Positions 21,444-33,772 of a stretch of DNA of 64,000 nucleotides are shown here, piece by piece. The stretch spans positions 124,001 to 188,000 of the forward strand of contig FMBT01000358.1 of NCBI GenBank assembly GCA_900095095.1, in the 5' to 3' direction. A program made the translations under genes and the position numbers. The stretch is from Fragilariopsis cylindrus CCMP1102 (lineage: Eukaryota > Bacillariophyta > Bacillariophyceae > Bacillariales > Bacillariaceae). The stretch's first letter is position 1, and each line of letters opens with the position of its first letter. The notes below the pieces were generated by a model that saw only the letters and a list, made by a program, of their open reading frames with translations, was not told where the DNA came from and did not search any database.

Positions 21444-22195
21444 TTCCTTCGGAGTATAGATGGATACAGATCCGGTAATCTTGCCGACTTCAATGAAGGT
21501 TTAGATGAGATCGTATTCCTGCCGTCGAGTGATCCGATAATTTGTAGGTAGTCCTGCTAGATCGGTACGCGTCAGATGTTGATGCTTTCCCTATATATGT
21601 TTCCTCTCGCCCTTTTATTCTTAAACAACTTGGAATCACGAAGAAAGTAAAGCATATTGTTTCAGGTAAAAGTTAAGTTGCTAAGATGGTATCATCTACT
21701 TGTCTTGTCTATCTTCTGCGTTTGTTTGTTAATAAGCCTTTCTATTTGGATTGAAACCTCTCTACAGATGGTTTCTACAGTATATTGATGAGTGATCATT
21801 CGACTCAAGAGGGAATGCTAATTTTTCCTCCACCCAATCTCTCGACTATTACCTTTAGCTAGCGCGAGAGGAATCTTGAGGCCGTTTTTGACTTGACTGT
21901 TATAGTTAAGTTATGCTTTCCTTTTCCTCCTGACAATATGGTTGTGAGGGTCGCATCTTGCCGAATGAGATGGGTTTTACAGAATTATTGGTTACAGCGA
22001 TGACGAAATAGGACTGGATATTGTACAAATGAGAGCATTCAGAGAATTTAAATAGACGATAAAGCATAAAGACCAATTGAACTAGTAAAATGTCAAGTAT
22101 AAATCAAGATATAATTTTTGTTCTGTCGCCTGACATATATTAGAACTATGATTTCTTATGATACAATCCTCTTCTTAATTCAACAAACTGTATTA

Positions 22196-24649
22196 TTACA
22201 CTTGGTTCGAGATCTCGGGAACGTGATTATTCATATTTTGGTCATGACCTGGGTTCAAGATATGGTGTTGTGAGTCCCTGTTTGAGTTCATCTGGAGAGA
22301 CTCGAAGTCCGGTGTTTTTGTGACCTTCTCTTTAGTTGGTTTTGATAGACAGGTTGTCACTACCACGTCGGAGGCTTCTTTTTCCTTGACTTCTAAGGAT
22401 ACATTTAATGCTTTTGAAACCGTAAGCTGCGAGGATAAAATAGTATCGGATTGAGTCACATTGTTATGTACGATTGCATTATCTGCAATTTCGTCGGGTA
22501 CAATGGCGTCGGGGGCTTCTTTTTCCTTGACTTCTAAGGATACATTTAATGCTTTTGAAACCGTAAGCTGCGAGGATAAAATAGTATCGGATTGAGTCAC
22601 ATTGTTATGTACGATTGCATTATTTGCAATTTCGTCGGGTACAATGGCGTCGGGGGCTTCTTTTTCCTTGACTTCTAAGGATACATTTAATGCTTTTGAA
22701 ACCGTAAGCTGCGAGGATGAAATAGTATCGGATTGAGTCACATTGTTATGTACGATTGCATTATCTGCAATTTCGTCGGGTACAATGGCCGCTGGTCCTA
22801 ATGCTTCACTCGCGGTCTCTGAGCCGAGCAGACCAAAAGGCGGCCATAATTGCAAGGGGTCAGGAGCGTGAGGGGAAACTTCCTTAGACTGAACGATCGA
22901 TGATCCATCCAAAGCCTCTTTCGTATCTACGGCACTGTTGGCAACATTGGTGCCAAATTGACTATTCAAAGTCTCGATTCCACTACAGGCAGGACAGGAC
23001 CAATTTTTCTCATGCTCGCCTTCCACAGAATTTGGCACTTGCATGCAGGCTCCATGGAACCATTTATTGCAACCATCACAAGAAAGCATGAAGTTTCCGT
23101 CAGATGGCCCTCCGCAAGTACAATGACGAGTACCGCTGTCTTCGATTGCAATACGTAGGGCACGTTCTTCGGGCATAATTAAAGGCAGTTCTTGGATCCC
23201 GCATTGAAGCTCCTTCAATAAAGAAACACTAATCGATTTTGTTTCGCCTTTTTTTTGAGCCAGGGACTTGCGGATCTTTGATTGCCATTGGCAGGTTCGG
23301 TTGAGCATGAATTTCATGGTGCGCACAGCCTTTTCGTCTGGTAGCTTGAATTTAGATACCTCCAACACTAAATATTGGATCTGTGAAATGTAGGGCTTTT
23401 GTCGGATCGTGGCTAATGCTGAGAGACTCCAACATATACTTTTGAAGCAGTCGATCATTTTCTTTACGTCGTGAAGATTAGAAATACCCAAATGTTGCGC
23501 TTTAGCAATGACCTCATTCATTATCGGTGAAAGAGATACGCCGAACTGTGGCCGGGATATTTCCGATTGAGTTTCTCGAGCAGGAACAAGTATTTGAGAT
23601 CTAACATGAAGACACCAATTTCGAAGAGCCACAGCATACTTGTCTTCCTCCGTTTCAATTCGTATCCTTTCCTGTGACTGGATACAAACTTTATCCAATC
23701 GCTTCTCCGACTGTTGAAGGGTCGCCCTGAATTTCTCAAGCTTCGTCAAAAGCCCGGCTGTGATCAGAAGAATATTCGTTAGTTCAAGGCAAAGACGGAA
23801 GCAAAGTGTTTCATTTAATTTAAAATGGGCTGCACAACATACCTTCGTTCAAAACTACATCAGACAAATTGTTTGTCTCGTTTTTCGGGATATTAATTTC
23901 CAAACTTTCCGAAGGGCCGAGGATAATGCTCGTTGGTTCGTCCTTAACATTATCTAGGTCATGGACGTTTTGAATCGTATTATCTGCGTCGTTCTTAAGA
24001 CTATCCGGGGAACAAGCTTCGCCACGAGTCGGCAGTCCTTCATCATTGATTGTATTATTCGCGGATTCCCCATTTTCCACTGAAACCATATTTGTAGAAG
24101 GATCATCAGATTGGTCGATTCGATTCATCATTTTTGTATTTTCAATAGAATCGCGACCAAATATGATATCTGCAGGGACTACTGCCTCGAACTCCGTTAT
24201 GGTTTCACTTGCTAGGTTTGGTTTGTCTTGGCTTTTGAACTCTGACAATTGTTCCTCGATATCCTTAATGTTACTCGTAAACTTCTCAACATTCTTTCTT
24301 TCAGAGCGCTCTTTTCGCTGAAGCTTCTGGTTTTCAATCTGTCGTGCTTTTTTACGGTCTTTTTCGCATGTCCACTGGTAATAGATAAATAATGTAAGTT
24401 GTCCCGGTATTTTTGTTAAGTTGTGCATCTGTACATCTCGATCAGAGCAAATATTCTTACCTTCCTGATAATCCCGACTGCCGCTGTAGCACTGCTATGA
24501 TATGTTTTTTTAGTGGAACAACGTATGCATGTGAATTTTTCAAATCTATCGGCCTTCGACTCGGAAATGCCAATGCAAGAACCATGATACCACTCCTATT
24601 ATATCCGTATGAGAAATAAGTTAGCGATCAAAATTTAGGGGAAAACAAC

Positions 24650-24683
<34 letters not shown>

Positions 24684-27600
24684 CAAAAGACAAAAGACTT
24701 ACTTCGCAATGATCACAACCAATCATAAAGCCATCATACGGTCGCCTGCAGATACAGTAACCTACAGTAGCTTGCTTTAAAACATCCAACTCATCGGGCA
24801 TCTCAATTAAGAGACTTTCGTGCTCTTCGATCAGCAGCTTGACATCGGTCACATGGATTGCACCCTGTTCCAGGTTGCACTTATTTGCCCTATTACTCCA
24901 ACTACGGGTAGCTCTAAGTTCGGCTTTCAAATGTCTCAATTCTTCGGTATGGACCTTCATCTTCTCGCCGGTCTCAATTTGATTCTTTGCATCCTGCATA
25001 TCGATCTTCTCTCCCGATTCGAATAGTTCTCTAGTCTTCTTAATCCATTTCGAAACTTTGACAGAGAGTCCCCGAATCTTGCTAACCATGTCTCGATCTA
25101 TTTTGAGGAGAAGGGAGGGGAGGGGGTGATAAGTATGTTAGTATTAGTATTAGTAATAGTTGATGTGCATCTTCATGAAACATTCTGCGCACATCAAATT
25201 TGTTGGACTTACTAGCCGGAAAGTGTCGGCTTTTTTCAGCAAGATCGACCAATTTTTCGGACGTCAACTTCTTTTCATCGGAAAGAATCTGGCTAGCACG
25301 CAAGCACCAATCTTCGAACTTTCTTCTCTCTGCCTTCAAAATCTGAAGCCGCACAAGCTGATCCGAGACAGCGCATCCCCATGCCCCTTTCAGACGCTTG
25401 TTGAGTTCATTGGAGGAATTATTATAGTGCGCTGCACTGTCACCGCATGAAATGCTACATAGGCTTTCACCTTCAACAATGAATCTATCGAACGCGCCAA
25501 AGAATCGTTTATCAAAAACTTCTCGTGGTGAATTCAAGTATTTGAAAGATTTTACGAACCAATTTGATACACTGTCCAACAGTTCACCTGTTTCACCTTC
25601 TGGTGTGAGAACACTACTATCTTTCGCTACATCCTTGAGCTCTTTTACAAGTCGAAGAACATCAAGAGCTGAGTTTGAGCCTCGAACAGTAACCGTAGTG
25701 TCTTCCTCCGAATCTACATTGGAATCAACCTCGGACAGACTGCCTTTGTGTAGGTTATTTTCCACCTCCACCTCCTGGTCAGTGTTCTGCATACTCTTAT
25801 TAAGATTTCCACTTGTAGATGAACCGGGTTTATCAGTCATGATTTCGTTGTCACATTCATCGGTCTCTGAAATTCTATCAATACTATAATCTTTTGCTTC
25901 CCCATAAACTGTATCAATATGAGACTTAAGATGAATAAACCCGCAGACAATATCTTCTAGCTGTTTCGAAGCCTCCGACCTCCACGTTTCAACGGCACTC
26001 AGCTGAATCTGTAGACGATTGACATCCTCGTCTGTGTCGATGGGTAGACTAGACGACTCTTCAATCAAATCAATAAGATCTTCAATTGTAAATTTTGGAC
26101 GAATTCCTCTGCCATTACGTTTACTTCTTTTCGGAGCAATCAGAGCAACCCGTTCATGCCATTTGTAAGATCTTTCTAAAATGTTTCCAAGCTTCGCAGC
26201 TTCGTCTAAGTCAAGAGAAATGTCTGATTTCGCAGCTTCAACCGCTACTGACATTTCTGGTATTGTGATGTACGAACTGTGTGCATTTGTAACGATATCT
26301 CTGTCTGACGAGAGTCCACATCGTGTTAATAATTGCAAGTGTGAGCTGTACCAATTTTCTGCCTGTACCAATATCCGCGAGATCTTTGACGACGCATTTC
26401 CAGTGTTGGCGTAGATGACATTTCCCTCTTGAACGATAGTCCTAAGTGTTCCTACTGATAGGCAGCCACGTTCATCATTTCTGCGGTTGTCACCTTCGAG
26501 ATATACCTTATACTAAAAATAAAGAAGATTGGCAGGAAAACAAAAGTTAAGATGAATAAATTACCGTAGGAAAGTCGAGGAATTCAGATCATAAATCGTA
26601 CCTTATCCAACCAATTATCAGCAGCGACAATGATCGAAGTTAACTCATTCTCCCCCACAGGTTCCCACCTCTCTCTTTCGATTTCCGACAAAGGCAATTT
26701 ACCGCGCAGGGAGGACAGCTTCTCCACGTGCTCTCGCAAATCACAAAGTTTCCCTTTCTTGCTATCGTTACTATTCGGGATCCACTTCTGTGCTTTCAAA
26801 GTCCAGTTCTTAGCATCTAGTGCAAGTTGGAGTAGCTTTACAGCAACTAAATCAACAGGCATCCTATTTCCCTCTGAAGATAGTTCGTGCAGCCCACAGT
26901 GATTCCCATTTTGCAAAGAAGTCTGCAGATTTTGCCATACTTGATCTTTCTCACACATATCACTTTTGAATGGTACAACTTTATGCAGCGCTTCCAACCA
27001 GTCGTCTGCGATACGCACTCTAGTCTTCAATTTATCTATGTACTCTGATAAGTCTAATGGCATCTCTTGACCTCGTCGTATTAAGGCCTTGATTTCATCC
27101 AAAGATATTTTGGACCGTATAGCTATGTTTGCTCTATCAATCCATTCTTCGGCAACACGAAAGAATTCAAAGATCTCTGAAAACTCAGGAGAAATCAGCT
27201 TGATACGTTTCGCTTCTTTCACAACGGCGGAAACTGTCTTAATCGTGCTCAATCTACCCTCAGCTACAGAGCTTTTCCATTTCAATATCCGATCCCTAAG
27301 ATCGTATGCTTTTTGTATTCGATTATTGAGTTGAAACAATTCCTTCGATATGTATCCATGACTCTTTGCCTCTTCTCTTAAGTTTTCAGCAATAGCCAAG
27401 TTATTGTGGTGTTCCAATTCTTCCTCTTCTTCCTTCGCTGCTAGCATTGTGGCTAGCCGTGACTCCCATTTAACCACAATCCCATGAAAGGTATACAAAT
27501 TGTCGACTTCTTTTAATCTAATAGGTAGATCCTTGCATTCGGTATTCAAAAACTTGAGCAGTTCGTCACTATCGATACCCTCTTTCGATCCGTCAAAAAA

Positions 27601-29237
27601 ATTGTCTCTGATTTTCGCGTGAACATGTTGAGCTTTCTCTATGTAATTCAAAATAGAAATCATATTATTTGACACTTCTTCAATCATAACGTGATGAGTA
27701 CCAAAGCATTTTTCTGGAGGGGGGAGACCGTAAGCCTTGCCAATGAATGTTAGTAGAGTCGAAAGTAACGGCTTTCTTTCCAGCATAGTTTCTACATTTA
27801 GCTGTCGTTCCATTGATTTGCCGCATGCCAATATAGATCTCCATGCACCCTTTGAATCGTCAGGTTCTAGCGCAATATTCATATGACTGTGTACGTCCCA
27901 TGTAATGTTATCATTCAGCATTTGCGAAGTATTCGTATTACTGTAGCAATGTTTTGTATCATCTTGAAGTTGCCCTAATATACTAGGTGTATACGGAAAG
28001 GTTAACAACTCGTACATATCCCGCCATGATTCGGATCTCTGTTGGGAAGGCATTTTTGATCTTTGTTTCGTCCGTCGCTTTTCCTCGCGTTTCCGCATTT
28101 TTATTGCTGTCAATAGGAAGATGGCAGTCAAGTTAGGAACGTTATAAAAACAATAGCGTGCACACGTGTCAGAAAATAAACTATACTCACCTTGTCCTCC
28201 CGAAAGATTTACCAGGATGTTAAATTTTGTAGCTTCGACATTTCCGTCGTAGCACTGTTTCATATGTTCCATCACAACAGCTTGTTCTTCTCCCATCATT
28301 CCACAGCGACCAACACCTCCCTTATTCTCCTGGAGGCCTTCAAGAATATTTTCTAAACTCCATACTAATTCCTCATTATCCGCTCGTTTTCGTTTTACGC
28401 CACCACGAGAAGCACGGTTCCTTTTCCCTGTAGTTTCTGTACTATGCAGATGAATCATGTGTTGGACCCAAGCTTCATTAGTGATCTGTGGTATTACTTG
28501 ATTGCCCATTGATGTCATCAAAGGTTGGACAAAGGACGAAAATTCTTCCTTGTTCTCTATCGGTGAGTAAATGAGCAAACCGCCTCGATTAGATTTCGAG
28601 TCAGGTATTCGTAGATCGAAACCACTATATATTGCTAAAGAAGGGACAGATAACGGCGATACCGGAGCTATCAATTTTAAATGAAGAGAAACATGACACA
28701 AATAAAAACAACGAAAGAATGTCAGAACCAATATAATGGATTGATCCTAATGGTAGAGTAGCGAAATCCACATAATCAATCGAATCCCAGGCGGTGATGG
28801 AAATAGAAACTATCTCTTCGAACAGGATACAATCGCAGAAGATTTGAAATGGGCTCCTATCTTGCGAGGCGATGTATTCGGATCTTTATGCAGTTTGTTA
28901 TCGCGATCTGAGGTCAATGTTATGCGAACCGCCAGGTACGGATTAATAATACGTATCTGCGTGCAGCCTTCGGAATGCACCACAGTCAGGAAGCTGATTC
29001 GAGAAACCTACCATTAATATCTAAATAATCTTTTTGTTCCGCTTCGTTTTCTGAAATGTATGGAAAATTGGCAGACATTTTAACAGGGACGGGACGAGCA
29101 GAAGGTTCTGTAAATTTGTTCGAGATTCTGGTCTGATACTGGCTTCCCAGTCTTGGAAACCGTCGAACTGGACTACTGTCAACTCTGGAGGATCCCTCTC
29201 GGTCCCCCGTTACCAACTGGTCTGGTGAGCACATCAT
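22196..29237 (-). CDS. PLU-1/PHD-finger protein (KDM5-like C-terminal architecture, no JmjC)
   Basis: A probable nuclear chromatin protein. Nine exons fit GT-AG rules and keep phase to 2087 residues: 29012-29237, 28729-28860, 28191-28667, 26602-28106, 25213-26512, 24703-25097, 24461-24595, 23843-24374 and 22196-23757. Residues about 400-1320 are a long helical array of the PLU-1 type, with repeated 'W..R/K...A' helices and 'L...G..MP.DL' turns (for example IRRGQEMPLDLSEY). PHD finger 1 (about 1325-1371) reads CICRRPYDGFMIGCDHCE then WYHGSC...CIRC across an intron. PHD finger 2 (about 1780-1826) reads CTCGG...MLSCDGCNKWFHGAC...CPAC. A 47-residue unit is repeated three times near the C-terminus. 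KDM5 demethylases have the same PLU-1 to PHD order, but JmjN, ARID and JmjC are absent here, and only 411 bp separate this gene from the next one. The first 280 residues are unrecognised. Function beyond histone-tail reading is inference. Confidence 0.8.
22367..22789 (-). repeat. Three 141-bp coding tandem repeats
   Basis: Three adjacent copies of a 141-bp unit inside the last exon of the PHD/PLU-1 gene encode a 47-residue block starting AIVPDEIADNAIVHNNVTQS. The copies differ at only a few bases, so the expansion is recent. The unit length is a multiple of three, keeping the frame. Confidence 0.95.
24656..24683. repeat. TA microsatellite in an intron
   Basis: About 14 TA units lie in the intron between the two exons that together encode the first PHD finger of the PHD/PLU-1 gene. 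Confidence 0.9.
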
Positions 29238-29648
29238 TGCAGATTTTAGATTTTGTAAATTTTCTCGCTATCCCGTGTCGTTCTCGATTTTCCCAGTACA
29301 CAATGCAGCATGTGTTGCTGTCTTACTTGTAGTTCTATTCTTTGTACTACCGGTATAACTATTTTATATTCATGTGAATTAACAATTAACGTAACGTAGT
29401 GTACGGTTCACTAAAGCTAAAGTAGCTAGCGCTTATTAGCCTGCGTCGGCAAAGGACATAAAAAATATTGGAAATTGAGCGGCCTTCGGTTCATACTTGG
29501 ATGAAATTATTTACCGTAGCACCCAAATAAAAAATTGCATTATTTGTTACTTTCTTTTTGGCATTGGAAATAGGAACGTACGGTACACTGATCTAATTTG
29601 TCTTCTCCTTCACCATAGCTTGATTAGTTCTTTATAAGCTTTTTAAAT
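29238..29648. promoter_or_regulatory. Divergent promoter region between the PHD/PLU-1 and DNAJC9 genes
   Basis: 411 bp between two divergent starts; it must carry both promoters. It is too short to hide the missing catalytic domain of a KDM5 demethylase. No motif can be named. Confidence 0.5.
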
Positions 29649-30433
29649 ATGGCATCTTTATTTGAACAGGCCTTTGGGACTCTAGATTTGTATTCTATAT
29701 TGCAGGTATCTAAAGATTGCAGTCCGTCACAGCTAAGGAAAGGGTATTACAAACAGGCAAAACAATACCATCCAGATAAGAACAAGTCAAATGATGCGAA
29801 GCTCAAATTCCAAGCAATTTCTTGGGCCTATTCGGTCTTGAAAGATCCAACCAAGCGCGAAGAGTACAATAAGGACGGGATCGTTCCACACGACGACGAC
29901 GATGGCACAAACGAAGAATCCAAGAATTCGTGGAAGGATTATTTTGACACAATATTTGGCAAATTATCGACGGATGATATCGACAGTTTTGCTGAAAAAT
30001 ACAAGATGAGTGAAGAAGAAGGAAAGGATGTGTTGGAGAATTACGTTAAATTCAAAGGGTGAGTTTTGGGTTTTTTCTTAGAAGTATTGTTGTGTTACGC
30101 ATCAGACAGATGAAGTAGTCATGATGAGCCGTAACATATTTTGTTTGCTTAAACGATGTCTTCGAATCGAATTTATCTCACCTTAGTTGGTTATTGTTTA
30201 TATAAATCGCACACAAACACACACACACATGCAGCAACCTGAAGAAAATGCTCGGATTTGTCATGCTAAGCGAGGCAAGGGACGTGGCTCGGTAAGTGTA
30301 GCATTTTCGACGACTGTTGACTTTCGCAAACAAATCTTCGAATATCTCACGAATGCAATTAATTGGTTTTGTACAATATTTCTTTCATTCCGTCATTCGA
30401 TCTTCTAACGACACAAAAATAATCGATCACAAC

Positions 30434-30473
<40 letters not shown>

Positions 30474-30907
30474 TATGTAGTTGGATCGAGGATTATATTC
30501 AACCAGCAATAGAGAAAAACGAAGTAGAGAACTTCGAAGAAACTCTTAAGAGGACGAGAGCCCAAGTCGAAAAAGATTCAAATGACAAAAGAAAAGATAA
30601 GGATCCTGATGAAACTGAGACAGAGTCAGAAGACGACGATGCTAATGATGTCAAAGTATCGAAGCAATCGGGAGGTACAAAAGGAAAAACTGTACCTCGG
30701 AAGGCAAAGTCGACGAAAATAAAAGGGAAAAGCAAACAGAAGAACTCAGAACAAGATCTGATTGCAGCAATACGAAACAAAAATGGTCGAGGAAATCCCC
30801 TCGCTTCGATTGCAGCTAGATATGGAGTATCGTCAGTAGATGATGATCCTCTAGATGATGCGCATTTCAAGCAACTGCGATCAAAATATTCAGTAAAGAA
30901 AAAATGA
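29649..30907 (+). CDS. DNAJC9: DNAJC9-like J-domain co-chaperone
   Basis: A J-domain protein of the DNAJC9 type, which in animals binds histones H3-H4 and recruits HSP70. Exons 29649-30058, 30235-30291 and 30481-30907 join to 297 residues. The J-domain spans about 13-80 with the essential HPD at 41-43 (QYHPDKNKS). Family-specific parts follow: WKDYFDTIFGKLSTDDIDSF, YKMSEEEGKDVLENYVKFKG, the short exon NLKKMLGFVMLSEARDVAR, then WIEDYIQPAIEKNEVENF, matching the DNAJC9 'I...AI..GEV..Y..F' region. A lysine/acidic tail includes NPLASIAARYG, like the 'L...QMEAKY' end of the human protein. The second intron ends in a CA microsatellite placed just before the acceptor. Confidence 0.9.
30435..30472 (+). 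repeat. CA microsatellite beside a 3' splice site
   Basis: About 19 CA units occupy the place of the polypyrimidine tract, ending 8 bases before the acceptor AG at 30479-30480 in the DNAJC9 gene. A second, short ACAC tract precedes the acceptor of the previous intron. Confidence 0.9.
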
Positions 30908-31234
30908 TGCTCGTTGTCACTCCTACATTTTATCTTAGCATACCAACTAAACTGTGCTTAGTTTAACTCTACGAAATAAAATAACGCATTACACGGCCTA
31001 CATCATTAGTAGATCAAATGAATTTTTATTGTTGTTAGTCTTGTTATTTTCTACTATGTACTAAAAATTGGAGTGTATCCCTCAACGCATATCCAAGTGC
31101 ATTGTAAGATTAGCATCAACAGAGACGATCGCTTCATCCTGCTGCTTCTTCAGTAGTAGAGTTCAAACCAGAAAGATTTTTAACAGTGGCATATACAAGC
31201 ACAGATAGAAATAAGTTGTACTTCGTCATTGCTA
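30908..31234. other. Convergent 3' spacer
   Basis: 327 bp between the 3' ends of the DNAJC9 and KICS2-like genes. No gene is seen; it should hold both poly(A) sites. Confidence 0.5.
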
Positions 31235-33620
31235 TTACTCATCCATTAAGTGAATCGAATCCATCAAATGACTTCCCAAAAAGAACGCACAATGACTAGA
31301 ATTGTTCGATATCTTCGTACTTTGCCTTATGATTCTAGGACTCTTCCTTGCACTTCGTTTCCGCAATGATACGCTATATGACACTTTACTGCTTGAGGAA
31401 CGTAAACCTAATTCTCCCTTGAATGATTCCAGCAGCTGGCTGCGTGTAATGTCATTATCAAACAGCAGCCCTTCTTGTTTGAGAGTCTCTCCTACAAATG
31501 AATCCGATTCAAGGTGAATCGTCTCCAAGACTGACTTAAAAATGTGTCTCAATCGAAGTGCAGTAGAGAACTCAATTAAAAATTTCTCTTCTTCCTTCCC
31601 AGGTCGATCCTCGTTACTTCTTCGATTCCACCGATTATCGTCAGCAGACTTTCTCATCGCTATAAGCCACATATTATCATTTATTGACTGACTGAAAACC
31701 CAAGTTGCGGAGTCTATCTGCGACCATTGAATTTCAGCCGAATCGTCCTCCGATACCGATGAAAGAGTACGTTTTAAGTATGAAACGAGACTAGTCCATG
31801 ATGTATAGGGCCAAGAATGTAGGGTATTCACCCTAAAGTTCGTAATCGTATCTTTCTCAAACGTATTAAATGCGACAGGATCTTTCGTCCCACTATTCCT
31901 GCGATTTTTGCAGGAGAATTCTGATTTATCGTGCTTCTCATGTAAACTGCTGGGAAAGCAGAGATAATATTTTCAGTCTGTACTACGCATTGGTTCGTGA
32001 TGCACGAGTTATCATTTCCAGTAACAGATGATTCGTGTTCTGAAAAGACAACTGCAATAGCCAGTGGAATGCCACCCCGTTTTTCAAGAAATTCCTCTAC
32101 ATTAGCTTCCAAGTTCTGATTTGGCGTATATTTATTGTCACAAGATTCGCTACGAAAAGATGATACATTGAATCCATAGCGCGAAACAACATCTGAATCA
32201 ACCCAGTCAAAGAGTATCGAAGTGAGATTGACCATCGAGTAATAAATGTTGCGCATCCATTTTTGAATGTATGTGTTGGAGGAGAGATTCAGATTTATTT
32301 TTGTTTCTGGCAGCATACTATCGTATTCATAAACCTAATTAAATCGTAGAAGTTGCCAAAAAAAACTATGTAAGCAAGAAATGACGGCTCACCGGATCGC
32401 AGAAAATGATCTCATGCAGGTGCTTCTTGTACGCTTATTTTCAGTCTTCGCAATATTGACTAGAGATCATTCGTCATTAGTTCGTACATTCATGTCCTCG
32501 AAGTACTTGATTGCGTGCGGTTTTACGGGTACAAAAACACACACATCCTCCTTTCATATTTTTTAAGAGCTCGTGTAATGTACATACCTTAATTTCCCTA
32601 AAGAAAGATAGATTTTCATAATATTATACCAGCATTCTACTTCTTGTGAAGTGCTTCTTACGATAGTAATTGCCTTGGAAGCCTCGTTCGGTAAACTTGT
32701 CAACATCGTTTGGAAACACCTGACAATCTCTTCAAGGTCAAGTTTTTCAGAAGACAACAATTTTTCCTGAATGATGATTAATTTGCATCTACATTCACAT
32801 ATGGACATAATTGCATCTAAAGATTGCGTGAGAGTTGCTGCCTTTTCTGTGTAAGACGATACAATGCTGGGTACCGACAAAGAATCTTCATTTGTTGAAT
32901 ACATAAAAGGGTCACAAAGTATTTCTCGAACAAGACGTAGATCGTCTATAGTTCTTTCATACAGCCTTATTAAATTATTTGCCTGAACATGTGATTTTAA
33001 ATGAGCACAGGCCGAATAGTTCGCTTCGAGTCCAGCAACTGTATATTAGAAGCATAAGGTGAGAGGGGGATGTAATGATTCTTCGTCCATTACAATAGCA
33101 AAAATACGTCACAACATCATCTTAACCGGTAGACTATGTTCTTACAAATAATTAGAGGAGATATGATGTCCTCCCATTCGCTTTTCTGCGACGAATCTGA
33201 TCCAGAATTATTATATGTTCCAATAAACCAAGCAGTGATAGGAGAACGTGAAGGAGACGAAGATCTCTGAGAGCTGGGAGACCCACAAGAGGGCGAGTTG
33301 GGCCCGGACGATGGGTCAAAGACCAAACATGCAGCCTGGGCATTGCTGTAAGTCGCATCTTGTATATGATTGCAAAATTTATCAAAGAGATCGTGGAGTT
33401 TAAGCAGAGCCATTGTCAACGTTGGTGTTCGTCGAGGAGAAGACGTCATTGATTCTATATCTATCATTTTTTCGTTGTTGTCTTTCTTCGAAGGTGATGC
33501 TATCGAAAAACCATTTTCTGTAACACGCTTAATGTGAGGGAACGATGTTGATCGATTATCCAGCGTGTCAAGCTTCTTCCACAAAGGAGATGGAGGATTT
33601 TGTTTCTGTCGTCGTTGCAT
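31235..33620 (-). CDS. KICS2/C12orf66-like protein, one frameshift
   Basis: Exons 33146-33620, 32588-33038 and 31235-32317 join in phase. In the last exon the frame breaks near 31900-31915, beside an A5 run: the frame through SAFPAVYMRSTINQNSPAK gives way to the frame carrying KDPVAFNTFEKDTITNF and WPYTSWTSL. One added base gives 669 residues. I recognise the C12orf66 (DUF2003) family from the order of segments: a helical stretch with CRCKLIIIQEKLLSSEKLDLEEI, EVECWYNIMKIYLSLGKL, an EEFLEKRGGIPLAIAVVF strand (family: 'I..YD..NVSLIF'), AFPAVYM, WP.TSW, then TWVFSQSINDNMWLIAMRKS and FLIEFSTALRL (family: 'TYFL.......IVIIF' and 'FI.FL.E....L'). In animals KICS2 belongs to KICSTOR, which places GATOR1 on lysosomes to restrain mTORC1. 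The first 165 residues are low-complexity and Ser-rich. The call is from remembered patterns; an unrelated helical protein is possible. Confidence 0.6.
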
Positions 33621-33772
33621 CGTTAAGGATATAACTTTTTTTTGTGGTTGCTAAATAAATAATCGAATACAGTAAGAAGAAGATACAGAATGAGTGTGTA
33701 CTTCCTCCGTGAACCGCAAACTTAGCGTGCTATCTCGGAGGATTCACACCAACAGTAGAAGGGTGAGAAGAA

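Larger units (their letters stand above)
18194..22195. other. Four-kilobase gene-poor gap
   Basis: The longest stretch without a convincing gene. Open stretches on both strands are under 90 codons and interrupted by stops. It contains a 160-bp tandem duplication (21127-21443) and a few minus-strand peptides that faintly recall cyclin folds. No tRNA or snRNA is recognisable. It could be an old insertion, a decayed gene or a long non-coding RNA locus. Confidence 0.5.

Noticed and set aside
31828-31900. A fourth, 56-nt intron in the KICS2-like gene instead of a missing base
   Set aside because: The acceptor near 31940 looks good but the only donor in phase (GTGCAT) is poor, and it would remove the AFPAVYM segment that matches the family; a one-base loss in the A5 run fits better.
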